A DNA stretch of 64,000 bases from Cnuella takakiae. GTDB lineage: Bacteria; Bacteroidota; Bacteroidia; Chitinophagales; Chitinophagaceae. Where the stretch lies: contig NZ_MTFE01000010.1 in the NCBI RefSeq assembly GCF_001953305.1, positions 3,199,571-3,263,570 on the forward strand, read 5' to 3'. The notes under the pieces were generated by a model. It was not told the DNA's origin. It worked only from the letters and a program-made list of their open reading frames with translations, and made no database searches. The position numbers were made by a program, and so were the translations under genes. Positions 8,075 through 16,679 of the stretch are shown in pieces; within the stretch, counting starts at the first letter, position 1, and each line of letters begins with the position of its first letter.

Positions 8075-10714
8075 CTAGACAGCAGCCCGCATTTGTGTTC
8101 TTGCTTCTTTATACTTGTTTAAATGTTCCTGCACCCGTTCGCAAACAGATTTTACATTGTCCACAAAAATCACGGTCAGCGAGCCGGGTGTGGCCGAGCT
8201 TACCGCATGGTCGATGGCCGAAGGTTCGTTGGAAAAATAATTGACCTTTTTATCCTGTGCCACCTTTTGAATACCGCTGCGCAAAAGCGAGGAGATTTCA
8301 AACTCTGTCCGGCCGCGCAGGTCTTCATCCTGGCGGATGATGATCTCGTCAAAGATCCTTGCAGACTCTGTTGCCAGGTTTACAATGTCTTCGCTTCTGC
8401 GGTCGCCAATACCTGCAATGACCCCAATACGGCGGGTAGCAGGTAGGGCATGCACCAACTGTCCTACAGCTTTAAGTCCATGCACATTATGGGCATAATC
8501 TACCAGTACGGTAAAGTCGCCGAAGTTGAACTCGTTCAACCTGCCGGGGGTATTTTGCACGCTGTTGCGGAAATTGCGGAGGGTAGCCCTGATGGCGGGC
8601 ATGGTTACACCCGTGCAATAAGCCGCCAGTGCAGCACCCATAGCGTTGTAAATATTGAATTGGGCTTTTCCACCCATGGTCAGGGGAATGTTCTGTACTT
8701 CATCAATGGGCAATAACCTGTTGCCTTCCCTGATGATCAGGTATCCTTCATCCAGGATGGCAGCTCGTCCGCCAGCTTCGCAATGCTCCTGCACCCGTAC
8801 GCTATCGGGGTAAATGGAAAACAAGGCCACCTTACATTTTACCCGGTGCCGCATGGCATATACCAGGTCGTCATCGGCATTGAGCACCGCGTAGCCATCC
8901 GCCTTTACGGTTTCCGGCACCACCGATTTTACCTTTGCCAGTTGTTCAATGGTATTGATGCCTTCGATGCCCAGGTGGTCTTCTGCAACATTGGTTACCA
9001 CGGCGCAATCGCACTGGTCATAACCCAAACCAGACCTGAGAATGCCACCGCGGGCTGTTTCCAGAATGGCAAATTCAATGGAGGAATCTTTTAAAATAAC
9101 CTGTGCTGATGCCGGGCCTGCACAATCGCCTTTATAAATTTGGCTGCCGTTGATATAAATACCATCGGTAGTGGTCAAACCAGTTTGGTAACCCGCTTGT
9201 CTTGCCATGCTGGCCAGCAGCCTTGAGGTGGTAGTCTTTCCGTTGGTACCCGTAACGGCAATGAGCGGAATACGGCCATTGCTGCCATTGGGAAACAGCA
9301 TGTCTATTATAGGCTCGGCCACATTTCGGGGCCTACCGGATGTGGGTTCCAGGTGCATCCGCAAACCGGGGGCGGCATTTACTTCGATGACAGCACCACC
9401 GTTCTCAGCTATTGGGGAATGGAGTTCTGGCGCCATCACGTCGATGCCGCAAATGTCCAGCCCTATATTGCGGGCAATGCGTTCAAACAACAGTTTGTTG
9501 GCTGGATGTACCGAGTCGGTTATATCTGCTGCCGTGCCGCCGGTGCTGAGGTTGGCCGTTGTTTTTAGCCATAACTCTTTTCCTTCGGGCAGTACCGTGT
9601 CCAGGCTGAGCCCCTGCTTGGTTAAGATCTCTACTGTAGCAGCGTCGATCTCAATTTTAGATAACACTTTGCAGTGGCCATTTCCCCTGCGAGGATCGGC
9701 ATTTACCAGGTCTATCAACTCCCGTATACTATGGCTGCCATCGCCGGTAACCGCAGCAGGGGTGCGCTGCGCCACTGCCACCAACTGGTAATTGATCACC
9801 AGGGCCCGGAAATCGCATCCAGCAATAAATTGCTCCACGATCACATCTTTGGAAATGGCCTGCGCCCTGATGAATGCATCCTGTGCACAGCCAATGCTGC
9901 GGATATTGGTGGTGGCACCTTTTCCCTGGTTTCCATCAAGGGGTTTTACCACCAGCGGGTAACCTACTTCTGCTATCGCCTGTTCCAGTTCTGCCTGGCT
10001 GGAAATAACCACCCCGCGTGGCACCGGCACAAAGGCATCCTCCAGGATCTTTTTGGTGCGGTCCTTATTGCCTGCCATTTCAACGGCTATGATGCCTGTA
10101 TCACCGGTAAGGGTGGCTTCAATCCGCTTCTTCTGGCTGCCATAACCCAATTGCACCAGGGCACCTTCATCCAGCCGCATCACCGGGATACCTCTTTTAC
10201 GGGCTTCCGCCACTACACTCCAGGTGCTGGGACCCAGGCTGTATTGTTCGTGGTAATGCCGCAGTTGTTCCAGGTCACTTTCAAGGTCGTAGGCATTGCC
10301 TGCAATAAGGGCTTCTGCCAGGCGGACTGAAGCGGTGGCGGCATACAAGCCGGCCTGTTTTACCTGGTAGGCAAAAACAACATGGTATTGCCCTTCAACA
10401 CCATTGCCACGGGTGCGGCCAAAGCCTACATCCATACCCGCAAGTGTTTGCATTTCCAAAGCGATGTGTTCAATAACATGCCCCATCCAGGTACCATCTT
10501 TTACCCTTAGGAAAAAGCCCCCGGGTACCCCTTCACTGCATTGGTGGCGGTACAGGCTGGGCATCAAGGCTTCCAGTCTTTCGCCAAAACCGGGAATCAA
10601 ATTGGTGGGTTGGGTTTCCAGTTCTTCCAGGTCCAGCAGCATTTCCACCAGCTGTGTTTTTCGTATTGACCAAAAGTTTGGTCCATTCAATGTTTTCAGT
10701 TTCAGAACTTTCAT
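8075..10714 (-). CDS. cphA: Cyanophycin synthetase (CphA1 type)
   Basis: 879 residues, the usual length for CphA1. Polymerises aspartate and arginine into multi-L-arginyl-poly-L-aspartate with ATP, without ribosomes, giving an insoluble nitrogen/carbon store. Domains in order: N-terminal domain (~1-160, with the GHVIEHIALEMQ segment), ATP-grasp domain (~200-480, KPLDGNQGKGATTNI) that adds aspartate, and Mur-ligase-like domain with P-loop GTNGKTTTSR near residue 490 and DYAHN near 725, which adds arginine. Divergent from cphB, upstream of iaaA. A near-match to the -7 box (TAGACTTG, 10739-10732) precedes it. Very secure. Confidence 0.97.
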   Translation of the reverse strand: MKVLKLKTLNGPNFWSIRKTQLVEMLLDLEELETQPTNLIPGFGERLEALMPSLYRHQCSEGVPGGFFLRVKDGTWMGHVIEHIALEMQTLAGMDVGFGRTRGNGVEGQYHVVFAYQVKQAGLYAATASVRLAEALIAGNAYDLESDLEQLRHYHEQYSLGPSTWSVVAEARKRGIPVMRLDEGALVQLGYGSQKKRIEATLTGDTGIIAVEMAGNKDRTKKILEDAFVPVPRGVVISSQAELEQAIAEVGYPLVVKPLDGNQGKGATTNIRSIGCAQDAFIRAQAISKDVIVEQFIAGCDFRALVINYQLVAVAQRTPAAVTGDGSHSIRELIDLVNADPRRGNGHCKVLSKIEIDAATVEILTKQGLSLDTVLPEGKELWLKTTANLSTGGTAADITDSVHPANKLLFERIARNIGLDICGIDVMAPELHSPIAENGGAVIEVNAAPGLRMHLEPTSGRPRNVAEPIIDMLFPNGSNGRIPLIAVTGTNGKTTTSRLLASMARQAGYQTGLTTTDGIYINGSQIYKGDCAGPASAQVILKDSSIEFAILETARGGILRSGLGYDQCDCAVVTNVAEDHLGIEGINTIEQLAKVKSVVPETVKADGYAVLNADDDLVYAMRHRVKCKVALFSIYPDSVRVQEHCEAGGRAAILDEGYLIIREGNRLLPIDEVQNIPLTMGGKAQFNIYNAMGAALAAYCTGVTMPAIRATLRNFRNSVQNTPGRLNEFNFGDFTVLVDYAHNVHGLKAVGQLVHALPATRRIGVIAGIGDRRSEDIVNLATESARIFDEIIIRQDEDLRGRTEFEISSLLRSGIQKVAQDKKVNYFSNEPSAIDHAVSSATPGSLTVIFVDNVKSVCERVQEHLNKYKEARTQMRAAV

Positions 10715-10819
10715 ACGGCTAGGTATATGTTCAAGTCTAGAGGAAATTCTGTGCCATATTCATTAACATACGTTGATACTCAGAAAGGTAAATGGCATAA
10801 GTTTTTTGCACGTATTTAC
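10715..10819. promoter_or_regulatory. Divergent promoter region of cphA and cphB
   Basis: 105 bases between the two cyanophycin genes. Minus strand: TAGACTTG at 10739-10732 (7 of 8 to TAnnTTTG). Plus strand: TAAGTTTT at 10798-10805 (7 of 8) with GTTG about 22 bases upstream. Both are imperfect. A shared control site for synthesis and breakdown could sit here but no operator is visible. Confidence 0.35.
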
Positions 10820-11689
10820 ATGAGTCTTCCAAAAGGTATTTTGATTGCTGTAGGTGGGGCTGAGGACAAGGGTATAGAAGCGGAAAGAGCTGATATTAAC
10901 CGCCTTGATTTTTTTAAAGAAGGAATCCTGAATAGGATTGTAGAACTGGCGGGTAAAAAAGAAGAGCCGAGAATTGAAGTGGTCACCACTGCCAGCTCCA
11001 TTCCTGAAGAGGTAGGAAGGATCTATAAGAAGGCTTTTAAAAAGCTGGGTTGCGCCTACGTGGGGCATTTAAAGATCGTGCAGCGCGAGGAAGCCGACCA
11101 GCCCAAAGTATTGGAAAGACTGGAGCAGGCTAACTGTATCCTGTTTTCAGGAGGCGACCAGTTGCGTTTATGTTCCATCCTGGGAGGTACCCAGTTTATT
11201 TCCCGTATGAAGGAGCGTTATTTCCAGGAATATTTTATTGTTGCCGGCACCAGTGCAGGCGCAGCTGCCATGAGCCATACCATGATCAGTGGCGGACCCG
11301 ATGATAAAGCTTACCTGAAAGGGGAAGTGCGTTTGAGCATCGGGTTCGGATTTATGCAAAATGTGATAATAGATACCCACTTCGATACCAGGGGGCGGTT
11401 CGGAAGGCTTGCACAGGCAATTACCAACCAGCCAAACGAGCTCGGCATTGGATTGGATGAAGATACGGGTGTGATTGTAGAAAAAGGATACCGCCTAAAA
11501 GCCATTGGCAGCAGCAGCGTAGTGCTGATCGACGGCCGGGAAATCACCCATAGCAATGTAGCCAATATAAAGGGTGGAATGCCCATTTCTGTATCCAACC
11601 TGAAGGTGCACATCCTATCCCATTCTGATGTTTATGATATTGATAAGCACCAGTTCATTAGCAAGTCGCTTGACTTTCACGTAAAATAA
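10820..11689 (+). CDS. cphB: Cyanophycinase (peptidase family S51)
   Basis: Serine exopeptidase that degrades cyanophycin to beta-Asp-Arg dipeptides. 289 residues from ATG 10820; the frame is open further upstream (to 10727) but the family N-terminus KGILIAVGGAEDKG starts right after this ATG. Nucleophile Ser145 lies in GTSAGA, preceded by ILFSGGDQLRL; VIIDTHFDTRGRFGRL follows. No signal peptide, so this is the intracellular form working with CphA and IaaA, not a secreted scavenging enzyme. Divergent from cphA and followed 11 bases later by a 57-residue reading frame on the same strand. Confidence 0.96.
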   Translation: MSLPKGILIAVGGAEDKGIEAERADINRLDFFKEGILNRIVELAGKKEEPRIEVVTTASSIPEEVGRIYKKAFKKLGCAYVGHLKIVQREEADQPKVLERLEQANCILFSGGDQLRLCSILGGTQFISRMKERYFQEYFIVAGTSAGAAAMSHTMISGGPDDKAYLKGEVRLSIGFGFMQNVIIDTHFDTRGRFGRLAQAITNQPNELGIGLDEDTGVIVEKGYRLKAIGSSSVVLIDGREITHSNVANIKGGMPISVSNLKVHILSHSDVYDIDKHQFISKSLDFHVK

Positions 11690-11700
11690 AACCCACGTTT

Positions 11701-11874
11701 ATGAACCAGCAAGACAACAAAACAAACCTGCACCAGCCTGCGGATCAACCTGCAAGTGTAACCAAACAGGATCAGGATCCAAGGCAGGAGGCAATTGAAA
11801 AGGAAGAAGACACTGCGCGAATCCGCAGTGAAAAGCAAAGTGTTCAGGACGGTTCGCAACAGCAGGATCAATAA
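11701..11874 (+). CDS. Small hydrophilic protein following cphB
   Basis: 57 residues from ATG 11701 to TAA 11874, starting 11 bases after the cphB stop and ending at a strong terminator, so it fits exactly into the cphB transcript. Composition is extreme: very rich in Gln (about 13), Asp, Glu and Lys, no Cys, Trp, Tyr or Phe, no membrane segment; it should be disordered. No domain recognised. Its place in the cyanophycin operon suggests, but does not show, a granule- or polymer-associated role. It could also be a spurious frame; the tight fit between stop and terminator argues against that. Confidence 0.6.
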   Translation: MNQQDNKTNLHQPADQPASVTKQDQDPRQEAIEKEEDTARIRSEKQSVQDGSQQQDQ

Positions 11875-11905
11875 AAAAAGGAACGGCACCAGCCGTTCCT
11901 TTTTT
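11874..11905. terminator. Bidirectional intrinsic terminator after the cphB operon
   Basis: Stem ggaacggc / gccgttcc (11880-11887, 11892-11899), loop acca, flanked by six A and six T. Serves the plus-strand cphB unit and the convergent lipoprotein gene. Confidence 0.9.
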
Positions 11906-11924
11906 GCAAGAAATTCCTGGAAGC

Positions 11925-12239
11925 TTATTGCCCTGTAGGTTTGTTGCCGACACCGGTTTGTGTTTCGGTACCAATGCCCCGCTTTGTATCGGGTGCACGT
12001 TCTGCGGCACTGGGGCGGGTGGTATCGGTGGAATCAACCGGCTGTACCGCACTTACATCCAAACCCGTAGTATCGCCACCAGAAGTCATCCCTGTAGTAC
12101 CGGTTCCATCCCTACCCATATCATCGGCGCCTGAAGCTACCGAGCTGGTATCGCTGGCTTGCGAACCGGTATCATTACTTCCGTAGGTACAACTAAATAC
12201 GCCTATTGCAAGGGCAGCACATACAAACAATCGCAACAT
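11925..12239 (-). CDS. Small low-complexity lipoprotein
   Basis: 104 residues. Signal peptide with lipobox AIGVFSC (Cys17 predicted lipidated), then a Ser/Thr/Gly/Asp-rich tail (repeated TTG/GTG and DTT triplets) with no hydrophobic core, likely disordered at the envelope surface or in the periplasm. No domain recognised. Ends at the terminator shared with the cphB operon. Real by signal peptide and clean boundaries; function unknown. Confidence 0.65.
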   Translation of the reverse strand: MLRLFVCAALAIGVFSCTYGSNDTGSQASDTSSVASGADDMGRDGTGTTGMTSGGDTTGLDVSAVQPVDSTDTTRPSAAERAPDTKRGIGTETQTGVGNKPTGQ

Positions 12240-12349
12240 AATCTCTTGTTTTTAGGTTAGCAAAGCTTAGCAAGGTGCAAAGTCTGTACCTAGCTTTCCC
12301 GGGTAAAGCTTCTCCAATATTAAATTTTCATCTACTGCTTGGAAGGCAT

Positions 12350-12376
12350 AAAAAAAGCCCCGCACAAGGCAGGGCT
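12350..12376 (-). terminator. Intrinsic terminator after lolA
   Basis: On the minus strand AGCCCTGC, a short loop, GCGGGGCT (one mismatch), then seven T. Placed 20 bases after the lolA stop. Confidence 0.8.
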
Positions 12377-12396
12377 AAATAGTAAAGCATTCAGGG

Positions 12397-13047
12397 TTAT
12401 CGAAGGTCAACAACCTCAACACCGGGGTATTTCTTTTTGTCAAATACAAAGGCTGCATCGGTAACAGCTGCATTTGGCGCAAGCGAATTGATGGTATAAC
12501 TGTAGCGGTTGCCACTTTTTTCCAGGAAGCGTGCGCTATAAATGGTTTTGTTGGCCTTGTCTACCAGCACATATACTTTATGGAAAGGCTTTGACTTATC
12601 GGTTGGTGTCAGCTCTACTTCCTGAACTGCTTTGCCGGCCACTTTTTTCTCCCCGTTCATTTTGTACAGGAAATCGCGGTCGTAGAAATTGGTAAACAGT
12701 TTTTGGGGTGTCATAGCCGAACTGCCCAGGTCAACACCCGAAACGGTTACTTCATTGGCGCCCTTATCAAAGTTCCAGGAAGTACGGCCATCAGAAAAAA
12801 TCTCCAGGCCACCCATGGTTACTTTGTACTTGTTGCCCTTCATATTCACCTGGCCTTTTTTGGAACTCAATACCTTACCCTGTGCATTTTCCACCTGGTA
12901 GGTAAAAGTAGCGGAAGGGGATTTGAAAGTGCGGAATTTGGCGCTTACTGCGTCCAGTACTTTCTTGGCTTCAGGATCGTTTTTAGTTTGGGCCTGCACG
13001 CTGACAAAGGAGGCAAGCAGCAGTACGAATGCGTACATTTTTTTCAT
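12397..13047 (-). CDS. lolA: LolA-like outer-membrane lipoprotein carrier
   Basis: 216 residues with a signal peptide (MKKMYAFVLLLASFVSVQAQ) and the LolA fold: a FKSPSATFTYQ strand, KGNKYKVTMGGLEIFSDGRTSWNF, then C-terminal strands to VEVVDLR. LolA proteins ferry lipoproteins across the periplasm; Bacteroidota members often stand next to ftsK, as here (165 bases downstream of it). A full TATATTTG -7 element (13142-13135) lies about 90 bases before the start, so lolA can be transcribed separately from ftsK. Confidence 0.88.
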   Translation of the reverse strand: MKKMYAFVLLLASFVSVQAQTKNDPEAKKVLDAVSAKFRTFKSPSATFTYQVENAQGKVLSSKKGQVNMKGNKYKVTMGGLEIFSDGRTSWNFDKGANEVTVSGVDLGSSAMTPQKLFTNFYDRDFLYKMNGEKKVAGKAVQEVELTPTDKSKPFHKVYVLVDKANKTIYSARFLEKSGNRYSYTINSLAPNAAVTDAAFVFDKKKYPGVEVVDLR

Positions 13048-13134
13048 TGGTAAATTATGTTTTCATAAACCAGCAGTAGGACAGCTTCTTGTTGCCTGCT
13101 GACAAAGGCCGGTTTATCCTTCAATAAATCGGGT

Positions 13135-13142
13135 CAAATATA
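13135..13142 (-). promoter_or_regulatory. -7 element (TATATTTG) before lolA
   Basis: Complete TAnnTTTG match in the ftsK-lolA gap; upstream CTTG at 13169-13166 is a weak -33 candidate at 23 bases. Confidence 0.5.
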
Positions 13143-13212
13143 ACCCCATGACGCCACCATTTGGGCAAGTTGCGTACCGGCTTTGTTGAATGTTAGGGTT
13201 CTTAACGCATTC

Positions 13213-16038
13213 CTAACCAAAGTTTTCCAAAAACTCTTCCAACTCGTGCTCAGTCTTGAACAGCACCTCCCGGGCCTTGCTGCCCAGGTTGGGCCCTACC
13301 ACCCCGGCTCGTTCCAGCTGGTCCATCAGGCGGCCTGCCCGGTTGTACCCCAGCTTCATACGGCGCTGGATCAGCGAAGTGGAACCTACCTGGTTTTGAA
13401 CGATCAGGCGTGCCGCATCGGCAAAGAGGGGATCGCGTTCGCCGCTATCCAGGTCGCCGCCTTTTTCCACTTCCTTATCATCCACGTACTCGGGTAGCAG
13501 GAAGGCCTGCGAGTAGCCACGTTGTACGCCGATATGATCCACTACCCTTTCTACTTCAGGGGTATCTACAAAGGCGCACTGCAAACGAACGATCTCGCCA
13601 TTGTAGGAAATCAGCATGTCGCCCTTACCAATCAACTGCTCGGCGCCACCTGCGTCCAGGATGGTGCGGCTATCAATTTTTGAAGAAACCTTAAAAGCAA
13701 TACGTGCAGGGAAGTTGGCCTTGATGGTACCGGTGATGATATTAACCGAAGGACGCTGGGTAGCGATGATCAGGTGGATACCAACGGCACGGGCCAGCTG
13801 CGCCAGTCGGGCAATGGGCATTTCCACTTCCTTGCCCGCGGTCATGATCAGGTCGGCAAATTCGTCCACAACCAGCACAATAAAGGGCAGGTACTGGTGA
13901 CCCTTTTGCGGGTTTAGCCTGCGCTTGGTAAACTTCTCGTTGTACTCTTTGATGTTGCGGGTACCGGCTTCCTTCAGCAGGTCGTAGCGGTTGTCCATCT
14001 CGATACAAAGGGCATTCAGGGTGTTGATCACCTTCTTGGTATCGGTAATGATGGCTTCTTCTTCCCCTGGCAGTTTAGCCAGGAAGTGTTTTTCGATATG
14101 GCGGTATACGCTCAGTTCCACCTTTTTCGGATCCACCAATACAAACTTCAGTTGCGAAGGATGTTTTTTATACAGCAGTGAAACCAGGATGGCGTTCAAA
14201 CCAACCGATTTACCCTGGCCGGTAGCACCCGCCATCAGCAGGTGGGGCATGGTGGCGAGATCGGCAATAAAATTTTCGTTGTCGATCTTTTTACCAATGG
14301 CAATGGGCAGGCTGAAATTGCTGTGCTGGAATTTGTCCGATGCCAACAGGGTGCGCATGCTCACAACCGTTTTCTTTACGTTGGGCACTTCAATACCAAT
14401 GGTGCCTTTACCCGGTATGGGGGCAATGATACGGATACCCAATGCTGCAAGACTGAGTGCAATATCGTCTTCCAGGTTCTTGATGCGGGAAATACGCACA
14501 CCAGCGGCGGGTACGATTTCATACAGGGTTACTGTTGGACCAACCGTTGCGCTGATCTTCTGAATTTCAATGCTATAGTTCTTAAGTGTGCTCAGGATCT
14601 GGTTTTTGTTGGCCTCCAGTTCGGCTGCATCCTGAACGATCTTCTCCGAACCGTGGGCTTCCAGCAGTTCCAGCACCGGGAATTTGTAGTCGCGCAGGTC
14701 GAGCGTAGGTTCGTAAGGTGGCAGGTCGCTGTAATCCTTTTGGCGCCCGGCTCCGTCGAAATCAGATTCCGGAACTTCAGGTTCTGCTTGTTTGATCTCG
14801 AAGGTAACTTCGGGCAGGGGTTCCGGTTGTTTGATCTCGAAGAAAGGCTCCGGCTTTTGGGATACTTCCGGCTCAAAATCTTCTTCCGGTTCGGTCACCT
14901 CGATGGCAGGCGATTCAGGAGCTACCGGGTTATTGATCACCAACTCAGCTTCCGGTTTGAACGCTCTTTTGGGCATGATGACAACCGGCGCTGCAGGTTT
15001 GGACATTTCGGCCGTATCCATTGCCGCATGACCTGAAAAGTCTTCAAGCAGTTCAGCTCCCATAGCTGGTTGGATCACCGAAGTGGTGGGTGCTGCATAT
15101 TCGGTTTCCTTTTCCACCAGTGCAAATGCGGAAGCTGCCTGCTCCTGCTGGGGCACATTCAGGGTAAGTGGAATATCGCCCTTCAAGGCATTGGCTTTGG
15201 GTTCAGGTGTTTGCATTTCAGGCATCACCATGGGCCTGGTTTCAGCCAACACCGCTTTGGGTGCTGTACCTGATTTTTGCGCAAGCGGTGCGGCGGCCCT
15301 GCTGTCCATTTCAGAAAAATGAAGGTCCTGTTCCTCCTCTTCCTCTTCCTCCTCTTCTTCTTCCACAACAACAGGTTTAGCTTTACGCTCAGGCATTTTA
15401 AAGGTGGGATTGAACTGCCAGATCAGGTAGCTGATGGCCACAACAAGCAGGATGACCGCCGTGCCTACACTTCCCATAAAAGCACTCATCCAATTGGAGA
15501 TCATATCCCCTACCCTGCCGCCAAAAGGAAAGTCGGAACCGCCAAACAAAAAAGAAAAGCATACTGAGGCGATGACCAGGCCAAAAGTTACATAGCGCAG
15601 GTTGCGCCACAGTGAGTACACTTTGCGGTTGGTGAGCAGGTTGATGCCCAGTACGAAAAAGAAGGTGCAGAAAAGCAGGGATGCTGCGCCGAAGCCATTG
15701 TAAATGAACCCATGGGCGGTCCAGGCACCCAGGCGGCCCAACAGGTTGGCCACATGCAATTCATCGTTGAGGAGGAAAGAGTCCTCGCTCATGAGTTTAT
15801 CCTGGTCTTCTTTCCAGGTAAAGAAGTATGATATAAAGGCAAGAAATAAAAATATAGCCACCAAAAGCGACACGGTACCCATAATTTTCCAGGTACGTTC
15901 ATCTTTGGCCAGTTTTTTCAGGTCTACCTGCTCTTCCCGGTCCTGCTTCAGTTTTTCTGTTACAGGCCTGGGATTTTCTTTCTTCACGGGCTTTTCAGCC
16001 GGCTTAGGCGGAGCGGGCTTTTTCAGCTTATTTGCCAT
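13213..16038 (-). CDS. ftsK: DNA translocase FtsK/SpoIIIE
   Basis: 941 residues. N-terminus is Lys/Pro-rich and cytoplasmic, followed by four membrane helices (about 55-210) anchoring it at the division septum, a long acidic linker (215-480) with a run of 11 Glu near residue 225, then the hexameric motor with Walker A GATGQGKSVGLN and Walker B LVVDEFADL, and a C-terminal winged-helix gamma domain (SLIQRRMKLGYNRAGRLMDQLE) that reads polarity sequences such as KOPS. It pumps chromosome dimers toward dif during division. A TATCTTTG box sits only 5 bases before the start codon, so the transcript may be almost leaderless. Confidence 0.96.
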   Translation of the reverse strand: MANKLKKPAPPKPAEKPVKKENPRPVTEKLKQDREEQVDLKKLAKDERTWKIMGTVSLLVAIFLFLAFISYFFTWKEDQDKLMSEDSFLLNDELHVANLLGRLGAWTAHGFIYNGFGAASLLFCTFFFVLGINLLTNRKVYSLWRNLRYVTFGLVIASVCFSFLFGGSDFPFGGRVGDMISNWMSAFMGSVGTAVILLVVAISYLIWQFNPTFKMPERKAKPVVVEEEEEEEEEEEQDLHFSEMDSRAAAPLAQKSGTAPKAVLAETRPMVMPEMQTPEPKANALKGDIPLTLNVPQQEQAASAFALVEKETEYAAPTTSVIQPAMGAELLEDFSGHAAMDTAEMSKPAAPVVIMPKRAFKPEAELVINNPVAPESPAIEVTEPEEDFEPEVSQKPEPFFEIKQPEPLPEVTFEIKQAEPEVPESDFDGAGRQKDYSDLPPYEPTLDLRDYKFPVLELLEAHGSEKIVQDAAELEANKNQILSTLKNYSIEIQKISATVGPTVTLYEIVPAAGVRISRIKNLEDDIALSLAALGIRIIAPIPGKGTIGIEVPNVKKTVVSMRTLLASDKFQHSNFSLPIAIGKKIDNENFIADLATMPHLLMAGATGQGKSVGLNAILVSLLYKKHPSQLKFVLVDPKKVELSVYRHIEKHFLAKLPGEEEAIITDTKKVINTLNALCIEMDNRYDLLKEAGTRNIKEYNEKFTKRRLNPQKGHQYLPFIVLVVDEFADLIMTAGKEVEMPIARLAQLARAVGIHLIIATQRPSVNIITGTIKANFPARIAFKVSSKIDSRTILDAGGAEQLIGKGDMLISYNGEIVRLQCAFVDTPEVERVVDHIGVQRGYSQAFLLPEYVDDKEVEKGGDLDSGERDPLFADAARLIVQNQVGSTSLIQRRMKLGYNRAGRLMDQLERAGVVGPNLGSKAREVLFKTEHELEEFLENFG
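15330..15365. repeat. Low-complexity GAR repeat coding poly-Glu in FtsK linker
   Basis: A cctctt/cttcct run on the plus strand encodes about 11 consecutive Glu in ftsK. Likely length-variable between strains by slippage in multiples of three. Confidence 0.6.
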
Positions 16039-16043
16039 GTCGG

Positions 16044-16051
16044 CAAAGATA
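16044..16051 (-). promoter_or_regulatory. -7 element (TATCTTTG) at the ftsK start
   Basis: Complete TAnnTTTG match, 5 bases upstream of the ftsK ATG; predicts a very short or absent leader. No -33 element at the expected distance. Confidence 0.4.
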
Positions 16052-16241
16052 AGGTTCAGGGATGGTAGCAGGGGCCTTTCAAAGGGTAAAAAAAAGGCAT
16101 AAGTGTATCGGGAAAGCTATAGCTAAGGAATTGTAACTCAAACACTAATCATGTGTAAGTAAAAAGTATTACCGGTTAAACTTTTTAGTCCTTACCGCCA
16201 ACCTATTGGGGCCTAATCAGGAGCATGAAATTCAGATTAAA

Positions 16242-16274
16242 AATCAAAACCCTGGCTTTACCAGGGTTTTGATT
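16242..16274 (-). terminator. Hairpin terminator after the aroK-DUF423 unit
   Basis: Perfect 14-bp stem aatcaaaaccctgg / ccagggttttgatt with loop cttta, directly after the DUF423 stop. Confidence 0.85.
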
Positions 16275-16283
16275 GCAAATAGT

Positions 16284-16679
16284 TCAGGCCCTTTTCATCA
16301 GTGCCAGGGCGAGGAACACCCACCCGGCTATAAAGAACAAACCACCAATAGGCGTAATTATACCAATGCCGCCCAACCCAACTTTGTTGGTGGCTTTCAG
16401 CATCACCAGTGCATAGAGGGAACCTGAAAACAAGAGAATGCCGATGATAAAACTCCAGCCAGCCCAGCTGAGGCTGGAAGTTGCTGCAAGCCGCTCCCAC
16501 AAAAGTCCCGCAACCAGCAGTGCAAAAGCATGGTACATCTGGTACTGAACCCCGGTCTGGAAAGTGCCCACTGTTTCAGGCGCTACCAGCTTTTTCAATC
16601 CATGTGCGCCAAAAGCACCCAGTACCACGCCCAAACCTGCCAGCAGGCTGCCCAGCACCATCATAAGTTTTCCGTTCAT
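16284..16679 (-). CDS. DUF423 small integral membrane protein (YgdD-like)
   Basis: 131 residues with four helices. The family pattern is clear: LAGLGVVLGAFGAHGLKK near the N-terminus, FQTGVQYQMYHAFALL, LLFSGSLYALVML, and the GGIGIITPIGGLFFIAGW motif. Function of the family is not established. Its ATG overlaps the aroK stop by one base (TGATG), so translation is coupled to shikimate kinase; no functional link is known. Confidence 0.85.
   Translation of the reverse strand: MNGKLMMVLGSLLAGLGVVLGAFGAHGLKKLVAPETVGTFQTGVQYQMYHAFALLVAGLLWERLAATSSLSWAGWSFIIGILLFSGSLYALVMLKATNKVGLGGIGIITPIGGLFFIAGWVFLALALMKRA

Noticed and set aside
14242..15036. 264-residue plus-strand frame over the FtsK linker
   Set aside because: Repetitive Arg/Phe-rich product from the complement of the linker codons; not plausible.
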